Below are positions 14,467-24,209 of a stretch of DNA of 64,000 bases, piece after piece. Below the pieces are notes generated by a model. It made no database searches, had not been told where the DNA came from, and was given only the letters and a program-made list of their open reading frames with translations. The position numbers and the translations under genes are program-made. Origin of the DNA: Lota lota (Eukaryota > Chordata > Actinopteri > Gadiformes > Lotidae); the NCBI GenBank assembly GCA_026745465.1, contig JACYXH010000350.1, positions 313,501-377,500 of the forward strand. Reading direction: 5' to 3'. How positions within the stretch are numbered: the stretch's first letter is position 1; each line of letters begins with the position of its first letter.

Positions 14467-17400
14467 CATATGAATGAAAAGGTAAGTAACAGCGATATGT
14501 ATGCATCTATGTGCAAAATATGTATTTACATAATATTTTATTTTTATTTTATTTAAATCAGATGACATTCAATGAATTATATTACATGTTTTCAATTCCA
14601 ATGTCATTGAATTGATTAAATTGAATGTACTACATGTATTAACATTTGTTAAACTGTCCAATTTTGGGCGACAGACCAAGGCTTACCTTACAGAAGGAAT
14701 CTGGTTTTGAGCAGTTGTATGTTGGGGAGTCTGTGTCCCTTAGCTGCCAAGTGAATGTTTCCTCTAGATGGGAATATCGTTGGTACAAAGATGGAGGTCA
14801 ACTCCCTTCTGCTGGCTAGCAGTTTTACAAGGCCTTTGTTAAATTGTCCCTTTTGGACAACAGACCCAGCCCTACCTTAAAAAAGGAACCTTGTTTTGGG
14901 CAGTTGTATGTTGGGCTTATGGTAGAAACATTGTGTTAATTTATGTTATAAATATTAGTTAAAAATATATATATGGTTGCGCAATATTTGCATTACGAAA
15001 ATTTGAAAGGACAATTTGAAATGAATGACGCCAATCAACAGAACTGCCCAATGTTTACAGTTATACATACAAATGTTGGCTTGTCTGCAGAGATTCCCGT
15101 TCCATCGGTGGCTCTCCTGACACCATGGTCTGCTGTCTTCACCTCTGAGAAAGTGGAGCTGAGCTGTGGGATGCAGGACAGCCCAGACCACTGGACCTAT
15201 ACTTGGTACAGAGGAGGACAGGAGGTGGTGGTGCAGGGACTAGATGTCTCAGTTAGGCCAGGCGGATCCTATCTCATGATTAGCTCTGCTAAACCGGAGC
15301 ATGCGGGAGAGTACACCTGTACTGGAAAACTCAAGGGCAGACCTGTTGTGTCCAAACCCAGCAACAAACTCTCCTTAGAGGTCAATGGTGAGTTATTGCT
15401 AATGTTAATTTTGAATGCAGAAATTAATTGTTAGTTGTAGGTGTTACAGCAGCAACATTGACAAGACAGTTAAAATAATAATTATAATTATAATGAAAGA
15501 AAAACACAAAGAAAATCTAAATTATATATATATATTAATATGAATGAAAAGTGAAGTAACAGCGATATGTATGCATGTGCAAAATATGTATTTACATAAT
15601 ATCTTATTTTTTATTTAATTTAAATCAGATGACATTCAATGAATTATATTACATGTTTTCAATTCAAATGTAATTAAATTGATTCAATTGAATGTACTAC
15701 ATGTATTAACATTTGGTAAACAGTCCAATTTTGGGCGACAGACCAAGGCTTACCTTACAGAAGGAATCTGGTTTTGAGCAGTTGTATGTTGGGGAGTCTG
15801 TGTCCCTTAGCTGCAAAGTGAATGTTTCCTCTAGATGGGAATATCGTTGGTACAAAGATGGAGGTCAACTCCCTTCTGCTGGCTAGCAGTTTTACAAGGC
15901 CTTTGTTAAATTGTCCCTTTTGGACAACAGACCCAGCCCTACCTTAAAAAAGGAACCTTGTTTTGGGCAGTTGTATGTTGGGCTTATGGTAGAAACATTG
16001 TGTTAAGTTATGTTATAAATATTTATTAAAAAGAAAATATATATATGGTTGCACAATATTTGCATTACGAAGATTTGAAAGGACAATTTGAAATGAATGA
16101 CGCCAATGTTTTAATAAAGGGACGGTCATATAGATGAAAAATTACTTCAAAGAAAAGCCGATCAACAGAGCCGCCCAATGTTTACAGTTATACATAAAAA
16201 TGTTGGCTTGTCTGCAGAGATTCCCGTTCCATCGGTGGCTCTCCTGACACCATGGTCTGCTGTCTTCACCTCTGAGAAAGTGGAGCTGAGCTGTGGGATG
16301 CAGGACAGCCCAGACCACTGGACCTATACTTGGTACAGAGGAGGACAGGATGTGGTGGTGCAGGGACCAGATGTCTCTGTTAGGTCAAACGTATCCTATC
16401 TCGTGATTAGCTCTGCTAAACCGGAGCATTCGGGAGAGTACACCTGTACTGGACAACTCAAGGGCAGACCTGTTGTGTCCAAACCCAGCAACAAACTCTC
16501 CTTAGAGGTCAATGGTGAGTTATTGCTAATGTTAATTTTGAATGCAGAAATTATTTGTTAGTTGTAGGTGTTACAGCAGCAACATTGACAAGACAGTTAA
16601 AATAATAAGTATAATTATAATGAAACAAAAACACAAAGAAAATCAAAATTATATATATATATATTAAGATGAATGAAAAGTGAAGTAACAGCGATATGTA
16701 TGCATGTATGTGCAAAATATGTATTTACATAATATCTTATTTTTTATTTAATTTAATTTAAATCTGATGACATTAAATGAATTATATTGCATTTATTCAA
16801 TTCAAATGTAATTAAATTGATTAAATTGAATGTACTAAATATAGTAACATTTGTTAAACTGTCAATTTTGGGCGACAGACCAAGGCTTCCCTTACAGAAG
16901 GATTCTGGTTTTAAGCAGTTGTATGTTGGGGAGTCTGTGTCCCTTAACTGTTAAGTGAATGTTTCCTCTAGATGGGAATATCGTTGGTACAAAGATGGAG
17001 GTCAACTCCCTTCTGCTGGCTAGCAGTTTTACAAGGCCTTTGTTAAATTGTCCCTTTTGGACAACAGACCCAGCCCTACCTTAAAAAATGAACCTTGTTT
17101 TGGGCAGTTGTATGTTGGGCCTATGGTAGAAACATTGTGTTAAGTTATGTTATAAATATTTGTAAAAAATACAAATATAAGGTGGCACAATATTTGCATT
17201 ACGAAATTTGAAATTAATATTTGAAATGAATGACATCAACATTTCAATGAAGTGAAGGTCTAATTGATGAAAAATAACTTCAAAGAATAGCCGATCAACA
17301 GAGCTACCCAATGATTACAGTTATACATAAAGGTGTTGCTTTTGTCTTTGTTTGCCACTGCTTTTCTCTGTACGTATGTGGATTTTCCTTCTCTAAAAGG

Positions 17401-20400
17401 CAACTGTTGTCCCTCTCTCTCTCGTCAAGATATTCCCAAACCAACCATAAAGCTAAACACACCTTGGCCCCAGGTGTTCTGCACTGAGAGGGTGGAGCTG
17501 GACTGCAGAGTGGAGGGCAGCTCTGAATGGAGGTACATATGGTACAGAGATAGAACGGAGATCCAGGCTGGCGATGGGGTTCTGGCCACTGACGGAACTA
17601 CCCTGTCCTTCCCCGCTGCTTTAACGATACACGCTGGAAAGTACATGTGTAGAGGACGACTTACGGGCAGGTCTCTGAGCACTTCTAACAGTGATGAACT
17701 TACCCTCAAAGTCAACGGTGAGTCCACAGTTTGTTTAGGTGTTTCAAAAACAAAAGAGGAATCCATTGTACGACATGTCATCATGCCACTTAATTACATG
17801 AAAATGTTTTATTCAATTCTGATCATGTTTAGTTCAAGTAACTGAAATAAGTGTTTTCCCTTTTAGACAACAGACACAGTTTAATGTTGGGCCTATAGTA
17901 GTAACAGTGTGTTAAGTTATTTGAGAAATATTTATAAAACAAAGAAATATAAGGTTTTATATATTTATTATTTATATTACAAAAATTTTAAATATTTATT
18001 GGAGATAAACGACGTCAAAGTATTAATAAAGGGAAGGTCATATCTATGAAAAATAACTTAAAAGAAAAGCCGATCAACAGAGCTGCCCAATGTTTACAGT
18101 TATACATAAAAATGTTGGCTTGTCTGCAGAGATTCCCGTTCCATCGGTGGCTCTCCAGACACCATGGCCTGATGTCTTCCCCTCTGAGAAAGTGGAGCTG
18201 AGCTGTGGGATGCAGCACAGCCCAGGCAACTGGACCTATGCTTGGTACAGAGGAGGACAGGATGTGGCGGTGCAGGGGCCAGATGTCTCTGTTAGGCCAG
18301 GCGGATCCTATCTCATGATTAGCTCTGCTAAACCGGAGCATGCGGGACAGTACACCTGTACTGGAAAACACAAGCAAAGACTTGTTATGTCTAAACCCAG
18401 CAACAAACTCTCCTTAGTGGTCTACGGTGAGTATCCTGCAAAATGTCATTATTAGTTGTACATTAAATGTATATACACGTCTGTGTATTACACATTAGTC
18501 TTTTATGTATCTCAGTCAAAGAGATGTACACTAAGGAGGTGGTGTCATTTGGCTGTAAATATGTATTTAATTCAAGTAACTGAATTAAATGTGTTTGATT
18601 CAATACAATTGATTAAATTAAAATTCCATTTGTTAAATTGTCCCTTTAGACAACAGACCCAGCCCTACCTTAAAGAAGGAACCTTGTTTTGAGCATGTAT
18701 GTTGGCGAGTCTGGGCCTATCGTAGTAATACTGTGTTACGTTATGATATAAATATTCGTAAAACAAACAAATATTAGGTTGCAAAATATTAGCATTACAA
18801 AAAATTAAATTAGTAGTGGAAATGAATGACGTCAATGTATTAATAATGGGAAGGTCATATCTGTCCATCCATTCAACAATGCCCAAAGACTAGGTGTTTC
18901 CCCCACTGGCCACATTATCTGAACACTGTTGGTTGATGATCATGCCTGCACACCTCCAGACAAGAAGCCGACACCAGAGCTGACACAGGATCCCGGGCAT
19001 CGGAAGGTGTATGCCGAGGAATCGCTCGCGTTCAGCTGCAAGGTTAACGCGTCGTCTGGATGGGAGTTCCATTGGCTCAGGGACCAAGCAAAACTCCCGA
19101 AGCAAGGTGCCACCCACGCCATCCCGTCGGCCGCCCATGTCGACGCCGGAGCGCACCGATGTCGCGCAACAAGAGGACAGAACCCGCCGTTCGTCACGGA
19201 GGACAGCAACACGCTGAGCATCGACGTTGAAGGTCGGTGTCTTTTTAGTTTTTACGAACCACCCGTGTACATGACGACGTCTCCGGCGCTTATACCATTT
19301 GTTTCCCAACTGTGCACCTCGCAGCACGCCCCCGGGCCACCGTGACTCTTCTAACAGGCTGGTCCGAGGTCTTCTCCGCCGATCGGCTGGATCTGAAATG
19401 CGAGGTGCACGGGAGCACAGACCAGTGGAACTACACATGGTAGGACGCAACTCGGAAGTTTGCACTCTGCGCCATTGTGTCACACATCCATTTCATCCCG
19501 GGTTCCTCCCGGATTCATCCTGGATTCCATGCTCACGCAACCGTTCCGATGCAACTAATTGAAAATGCTGTAACATCCAGGTTCGGAGGAAGTGAGGATT
19601 TCCCGTTGTCTTACAACGCAAAACACCCAGTCATGAGTAAAGACCTGAACCATAGCCAGTACATCTGCAAGGGCGTCCGCTCTTCACGACCTTTGTATTC
19701 CAAAGCCAGTGAACCCTTCAGGACCACCAATCTCCGTGAGTAGCAGCGAGGGTTTTGATGGAACCAATAGCTGTTGGGAGCTAGGGTAACCTCAGACCCT
19801 GAGTGTGTTCTTCATATGCTCGGGGACTAGTAAAATCGGGTTACAAGTAGTTGTTGGGACAGGTTGGTCAACATGTTGTGGATTGAATTGTATTTGCTAT
19901 CTTGCCATCAAATTCCTATTATATAATTTATAATATTATTTATATCCGTAATCAATGTCTTTATGGTTTTCCTCCATCTTGTTTGTAGTTCTTAAGAGAA
20001 GAGTGTTGCTCTCCATATCTGGGTGTCTGTTCTTCGGCATCATCGCTGTCTTTATTGGATGCATCGTGATGAGACTAACACGCAAACCAGGTTTTACATC
20101 TTTGTTTCAATTGTTCTTTGTGCCACGGCATTTGATTTGTATATATGACAGTAAGTTATCTCAGTATTATTGAACCAAGCAATCTAAATGATGTACTCAG
20201 TGTATTCAATGAACAGGTCTTTGGCCTGATAATTGCTGTACACAAGGGCCAGTTCTCATCATGATCCTTTTGGGTAATACATTATTTCTGTTATCCCACA
20301 GTCACGAATGAAGATAAACCAAAAGAGCCTAACCTCTTTCTCACTATGGCCGAGCTGGAAGCACGTGATGGTATGTGGTTGGTTATGTCGCTCAGGTTTT

Positions 20401-21063
20401 CTGTTGTTGGTGTGACTTTTATGCCTATGCAGTGAAATGACACTCAGTTCTTTAGTTGTTCTTCACGTTTCCAAGGTAACTGGGCTTTAATCCTGGTTGT
20501 TGGGTTTCCTTGCATGTATATGATTTTATTCCCTACCGTTCTCCACACAGTTGCACCTTGTCCACTGGCGGAGTATGTCACTGATGAAGTACTGCCGGCT
20601 TTAACTAAAGGTAAAGCTTGACCTCACAAACAGGACACACAGTTTGTAAACCAAATGTTTGCTTGAAAGCGAAAAACTGTTGGCCAATAGCGGGACATTA
20701 TTTAAATCTGATTTAAAAAGTACGGGTTTACTCTGCTTGGATACATTAGAGTTGGTACTGTGTATCTGTGCTTTAGTCATGGTTTGTTCACATGTTTTGT
20801 GTGGTTGACTGTTATTTGGTCATTTTTCCTGTAGATGGAGAAGACAAAGAAACCGTTTGTAATGAATCAACACCTTTTGCATCAAGTTTCCCTGAGGGCG
20901 AAGGTACAACCCTAACCCTAACCCTCACAATCACATAAATACATTTCGGAATGATTTGCAAATATGCATTTTAGTAAACGATCTGTCTCTGTGTTTCCAT
21001 GTGCTTCTCCCTCCAGCTGAGACATCCGAGAGCAATGGTGGAATGAAGTCCTTCCAATATTGA
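7924..21063 (+). CDS. Fc-receptor-like multi-Ig transmembrane receptor, copy 1 (leader not found)
   Basis: Predicted coding exons: 7924-8220, 9049-9345, 10177-10473, 11324-11620, 12452-12748, 13664-13954, 15091-15387, 16218-16514, 17430-17717, 18130-18426, 18960-19232, 19325-19439 with 19581-19735, 19989-20090, 20302-20370, 20551-20610, 20835-20903, 21017-21063. Every Ig domain is phase 1-1, so domains can be skipped or added without a frame change. The product has 12 Ig domains (1166 aa), then a hydrophobic segment, then an 81-aa tail, plus an unseen leader. The Ig domains show the FcRL-type pattern: TPW..VF..E.VELSC, W.Y.WYR, SG/AGEYTC. FcRL proteins are leukocyte surface receptors; the ligand here is unknown. 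It could instead be annotated as another Ig-superfamily receptor, but exon phases and domain style favour FcRL. Confidence 0.72.
8571..8720 (+). pseudogene. Dead half Ig exon R1, copy 1
   Basis: 50 codons reading DRPRLTLQK, LYVGESVSLSCQV and WEYRWYKDGG, then TAG. The position of the acceptor reads TTTGGGC instead of TTTTAGAC, so the AG is gone, and the second half of the domain with its YxC motif is missing. The ruined domain resembles exon C. The same lesions recur in all ten copies. Confidence 0.75.
9049..9345 (+). CDS. FcRL copy 1, Ig exon A2
   Basis: 99 codons, acceptor GTCTGCAG, donor GTGAGT. Nearly identical to A1 and A3 in exon and flanking intron. It starts 1125 bases after A1. Confidence 0.75.
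9700..9849 (+). pseudogene. Dead half Ig exon R1, copy 2
   Basis: Same 50-codon reading, same lost acceptor and same TAG as copy 1. Confidence 0.75.
10177..10473 (+). CDS. FcRL copy 1, Ig exon A3
   Basis: 99 codons, intact splice sites, 1128 bases after A2. Differs from its neighbours by scattered substitutions in the C'-E strand region (GRPDGSY instead of RSNGSS). Confidence 0.75.
10847..10996 (+). pseudogene. Dead half Ig exon R1, copy 3
   Basis: Same lesions as copy 1. Confidence 0.75.
11324..11620 (+). CDS. FcRL copy 1, Ig exon A4
   Basis: 99 codons, intact splice sites, 1147 bases after A3; the extra length is mostly a longer TA run in the intron before it. Has an NYT sequon (RWNYTWYR) where A2 and A3 have HWT. 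Confidence 0.75.
11975..12124 (+). pseudogene. Dead half Ig exon R1, copy 4
   Basis: Same lesions as copy 1. Confidence 0.75.
12452..12748 (+). CDS. FcRL copy 1, Ig exon A5
   Basis: 99 codons, intact splice sites, 1128 bases after A4. The codon pair before LSCG reads VK rather than VE. Last unit of the first run of A exons; the next Ig exon is the divergent B type. Confidence 0.75.
13106..13255 (+). pseudogene. Dead half Ig exon R1, copy 5
   Basis: Same lesions. Reads QKES where copies 1-4 read QKDS, a variant shared with copies 6 and 7. Confidence 0.75.
13664..13954 (+). CDS. FcRL copy 1, Ig exon B1
   Basis: 97 codons, phase 1-1, after a CT-rich acceptor (CTCTCGTCCAG). It encodes DIPKPTIKLNTPWPQVF, VELDCRVEG and WRYIWYRD, clearly the same superfamily as A but a distinct lineage. 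It starts 1212 bases after A5, the same spacing as A7 to B2 and as in the second gene copy. Confidence 0.75.
14670..14819 (+). pseudogene. Dead half Ig exon R1, copy 6
   Basis: Same lesions. Lies between B1 and A6. Confidence 0.75.
15091..15387 (+). CDS. FcRL copy 1, Ig exon A6
   Basis: 99 codons, acceptor TTGTCTGCAG, donor GTGAGT. Starts a second short run of A units (A6, A7). The repeat sequence just upstream lacks the ~70 bases present before the other A exons. Confidence 0.75.
15737..15886 (+). pseudogene. Dead half Ig exon R1, copy 7
   Basis: Same lesions. SCKV instead of SCQV, as in intact exon C. Confidence 0.75.
16218..16514 (+). CDS. FcRL copy 1, Ig exon A7
   Basis: 99 codons, intact splice sites, 1127 bases after A6. 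Encodes an NVS sequon and EHSGEYTC, shared with the A exons of the second copy. Confidence 0.75.
16874..17023 (+). pseudogene. Dead half Ig exon R1, copy 8
   Basis: Same lesions plus an additional earlier stop (CTGTTAAGT after the conserved CTTAAC). The most decayed copy. Confidence 0.75.
17430..17717 (+). CDS. FcRL copy 1, Ig exon B2
   Basis: 96 codons, one fewer than B1. The acceptor is GTCAAG, not the GTCCAG of B1 and B3; it is still AG but with a weaker -3 base. B-type domain with WRYIWYRD and HAGKYMCRG. Confidence 0.72.
18130..18426 (+). CDS. FcRL copy 1, Ig exon A8
   Basis: 99 codons, intact splice sites. The most divergent A exon (SLVVYG at its end). Identical at protein level to the matching exon in the second gene copy 23,068 bases away. 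Confidence 0.75.
18960..19232 (+). CDS. FcRL copy 1, Ig exon C
   Basis: 91 codons, phase 1-1, acceptor CACACCTCCAG, donor GTCGGT (a weaker donor). Encodes VYAEESLAFSCKVNASSGWEFHW and HRCRA. GC-rich third positions set it apart from the AT-rich A/B array. It is the intact relative of the dead half-exons, sharing the order DxxP-L-V(Y/F)-ES-SC-V-SS-WE. Confidence 0.7.
19325..19735 (+). CDS. FcRL copy 1, membrane-proximal Ig domain D, split by an intron
   Basis: The domain is built from 19325-19439 (ends phase 2 at ACA TG) and 19581-19735 (starts with G, ends phase 1). The joined reading runs from CEVHG and WNYTW into the second half with SQYICKG. Read without splicing, the frame hits TAG right after TGG, but that TAG lies inside the donor GTAGGA. 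The acceptor is AACATCCAG. Phases before and after match the rest of the gene exactly, which supports the 141-base intron. Confidence 0.65.
19989..20090 (+). CDS. FcRL copy 1, transmembrane exon
   Basis: 34 codons, phase 1-1, acceptor TTGTTTGTAG. It encodes LKRRV, a hydrophobic run (LLSISGCLFFGIIAVFIGC) and MRLTRKP. The membrane span has no charged residue, so the usual Arg/Lys pairing with FcR-gamma-type adaptors is not expected. Confidence 0.75.
20302..21063 (+). CDS. FcRL copy 1, four cytoplasmic exons
   Basis: Exons 20302-20370, 20551-20610, 20835-20903 and 21017-21063, all joined in phase 1, ending SFQY then TGA. The only internal tyrosine sits in LAEYVTDEV. This does not fit the ITIM consensus (S/I/V/L-x-Y-x-x-I/V/L) because position -2 is Ala and +3 is Asp. 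No ITAM is present. Acidic and Ser/Thr-rich otherwise. Confidence 0.7.
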
Positions 21064-21237
21064 CCCAGTTGAACTCTGATAATTCTAATCATTGTTCTGC
21101 ACTGACTTTGTTAAACAATTGCATACATTTTACTTATATTTAGTTTTTACTTAATATTATTATTATTGTTTTTTTTCCTCTGATGTTTAAGGTTTATTGT
21201 TGCAATTAACATGTTTTAATGGTTACCTACTGATTTG
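21064..21237 (+). other. FcRL copy 1 3' UTR
   Basis: Runs from the stop to the breakpoint after CTACTGATTTG. It is near-identical to 44130-44308 of the second copy and then diverges abruptly. The first AATAAA (21289-21294) lies past the breakpoint, inside the 1.3-kb duplicated segment. Confidence 0.6.
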
Positions 21238-22542
21238 GCAAATGCTTCTACATTAAACAGCATTATGAATGTTTTAGAGGATACAACAATAAATAAAAAT
21301 CACTCCATACAACAACTTGTTGAAAATGTTCAGCATTGTTGGATCAGTTAGTACTTTAGGTTCAGTAATATCGATTAACTTCTAATCCATTAGTTGCTTA
21401 TAGAGACACATTGACTCCATCTGTCAACAACCCGAATCTCAACTTAGCAGCTTAATAGATCTTCGTATTGGTGTTCATCTCTATGGCTGAGCCCGAATAT
21501 TCAGATATTTGTCTCAATGCAGTTTTGAACAATTTAAATCTTTTTAGGAACCGCAGGTAAAAGGCTATGTTCGATTTGGTCTGAGAATCCAGGGGATGGA
21601 ATAATGTATATATGTAATGGCACGAGACATCCCTCAGACCTAGGATGCTTCCGCTCAACAGAGATAATAGTGGCAGCAGTCATCAAATTGGCCAAACACA
21701 GGATGACCGAATTATCCTTTAGTTCTGTATTCGGGTATTAGAACATTTAAACAGACTTTAAATGAACCGGTTGAAATAATAATAATAATAATATTCTGGG
21801 TTCCCAGGTTCTTTGATCCATGGTGGCACTCCCACTAGCTATGGTGGCACTCCCACTAGCCATGGTGGCACTAGCCAACGGTTTCAGAGGGGTTTTAATA
21901 ATCAACGTATTTAGCAGCTATTTCAATGTTTAAACGAGGCCAAAAGATAGCAAAAAACATAACCCACTAATAATAACGGGTTGGTAACTTAATCAACATG
22001 AATACAACAGGTAGCGTTGTTTTTTCCTTTTATGGTGCTCAGTCTTCCACAAGAGCGCCAGTGTTTTCTCTTCAGGTGAATAGCGCTAGTTATGCCTTGT
22101 CATTTCCTCAGACTACCTTATTCGTAGGCCTTCTCTCACACTATGAAGGCCGTGTGTCCGGGAAACGTTTAGGCTGCACTGAAGCTCTGTCGTAACAGAG
22201 TCAACTCAAACCGATGAGTGGATCCTAAATCCACTAAGGTCCACGCATCAATCCTACGTGATATTGAAGTTTTGCGTTATTAAAAGGGTTGTAGAAATGA
22301 AAAGGAAAAACGATCAGTTGATAAAAACATGATTTTGCCGCAATGGTGTCCGTCGGCTCTGATTCAGGTAGGAAGGATACGCACCATGATTTACTTTTTT
22401 TATACGAATATTCGTTCGGAAAACTATACGAATATTCAAAGCTTAGAATTATGTATTCGGGTCAGCCCTAGCCTCTGATGCTTTACATTTTTAGATATCA
22501 GATTACTGTATTGGTGGACCCCTAATAATATCCATTATTATT
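21238..22542. repeat. 1.3-kb duplicated segment, copy A (hAT-like ends, interrupted by BEL/Pao)
   Basis: Nearly identical to 28323-29623. It contains an element of about 1 kb (21481-22470) with imperfect inverted ends: TGGCTGAGCCCGAATA on the left and, reversed, GGGCTGACCCGAATA on the right. This pattern is seen in hAT-type DNA transposons. No transposase frame is visible, so it would be non-autonomous. The triplicated ATGGTGGCACTCCCACTAGC motif lies at about 21820-21880. The segment resumes after the retrotransposon at 27927-27958. Confidence 0.7.
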
Positions 22543-22960
22543 TGTAGTGACTACGACGTCCATTGTCCTTCGTCGCTCACTCTAGGGTTGGCTGGGTCTA
22601 GCTTATAGTAGACGCTTGTCGTCTTGCAAAACAAACGGAATGTCCAGATGGAATTGGAATGAAATCTTCGTTTATTAACAATCGTTTATTTAACTGAATT
22701 AACCAAATAACGAAGGTATGGATTATTGTTATAAAGGAAAACAAAAACGGCAAGACTAGAAAGACTAACAAGTGGCTAACAAGACTAACAAGGTCTAAAA
22801 ACTGTCTGCTTTCCCAGCCAAAACCCCCTTCTGCCTCAGGTCCTTTCCTTTTACTCAACTTGTCCTGTAGGGGGAGCACAAACAGCAAGTAACAACACAA
22901 ACACACAGACACAATACTAAAATGACAACTAAATAAAAACTAAGGGAATTGGCTCCTACA
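22543..22960 (-). repeat. BEL/Pao 3' LTR
   Basis: 418 bp, same length and apparently the same sequence as the other LTR. A 104-codon hydrophobic open frame inside it recurs in both LTRs and is not a gene. Confidence 0.9.
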
Positions 22961-23162
22961 TAACCGGCCCCTAATTGTACTTTATGACACCATAAAGACA
23001 ATTATATATTTTCAAAAAAAAGGAGCCTGTATCGTTTACGGCATCAATGATAACAATCAATATGAGGTGTGTGGTGTGATACTCATCCATTGTAGGTTGG
23101 GAACTTCCTAAGGCAATGCCTTCCTGAGCTAAGCTCCAATAGCCCAGCTGAAGCAGAGACTG

Positions 23163-24209
23163 CTATTCTGTGCCTTCCTGCAGCAGACAGATCTTCGTTA
23201 TGGGTCTCTCCAGAACGCTGGTTTGTGTTTTGATCCGTACAGTTCGTACAAGTCCTTTAGAGTCTGAATTGGCTTTCAACACTCTTCCCAAGATCCAAGA
23301 GCCACGTGGTGCAGAGTGGTCAACTACCATGACCACATCTCCAGGTGTGAAGTTTCTTCTCACTTCGCCCCATTTCTGTTTTTCTTGCATGAGGGGCAAG
23401 TACTCTTGGCTCCAACGTTTCCAGAATAGATCTGCCATATACTGCACCTGTCTCCAACGGCGTCTTACGTACGGGTCGTTCTTGTCAAAGATTCCGGTTG
23501 GCAGAATGGGTTTTGTCTTTAAGAGCAAGATGTGGTTTGGGGTAAGAGGCTCTAGGTCCTGAGGATCACTAGTGACTGTAGTGATTGGGCGGCTGTTCAA
23601 GATGGCCTCTACGTCACATAAGACAGTTTGCAGTCCCTCTTCATCTAGAGTCTGCGGTTTCAAAACAGAATGGGGTATCTGTCTTACGGATCGTATGAGC
23701 CGCTCCATGCGTCCTCTTTTGATTTCAATAGGGCCAAAATAGTCAACACCCACATTCGTGAATGCAGGTAAGTCCGGCTGGAGCCTTTCCTGTGGCAAGT
23801 CAGCCATCTTCTGCTCACCAGTTTTGGCTGTGTGCCGTTTGCACACAACACACTGACCTCTGATGTTCCTTGCTGCAATGTTTGCTTTGATTTCTTCAGA
23901 AACTTTCACTTGGTGAAACATTGCCTTAATGTCAGCCATCATTCCGATTGATTCCTGGCGGAATCTGGTGAGTACTCCTATGAGACGATTGGTTAAGTCA
24001 GGACCTTGAAGTAGTTCAGAGTTGAGTGAGGTGCCCTTGAAAGATGCTCCACAGTCTTTTACAACTCTGAGTTTTCCTTTCTTGAGGTGGTACACCCCAT
24101 GGTGAGGTATGTACCAGACCCTTCCATCTTTACGCCTTAGCTGCCCCTTTTGCATTGCCTTTGTCAATGACATCAGTGAGGAATTCCTTGTATTCATCAT
24201 GGAATGCAT
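23163..24209 (-). pseudogene. BEL/Pao pol remnant, RT and integrase cores deleted
   Basis: 348 codons. It opens with the start of a Pao reverse transcriptase ([20 protein letters not shown]) up to [11 protein letters not shown]. It jumps to the integrase zinc/hinge region ([25 protein letters not shown]), then jumps again past the integrase active site to the C-terminal part ([16 protein letters not shown]) and the DUF5641-like end ([13 protein letters not shown]). Both deletions keep the frame open. The RT active site and most integrase acidic residues are absent, so it cannot replicate on its own. Confidence 0.8.

Noticed and set aside
19441..19443. In-frame TAG in the membrane-proximal Ig domain, suggesting a pseudogene
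   Set aside because: It overlaps a splice donor. Splicing to 19581 restores the domain and the correct phase.
20906..20930. Telomere-like CCCTAA repeats in the FcRL intron (also near 43977)
   Set aside because: Only about three units, in the same intron of both gene copies; too short to mean anything.
21481..22470. Active hAT transposon
   Set aside because: Inverted ends are imperfect, I could not find a matching 8-bp target duplication, and there is no transposase frame.
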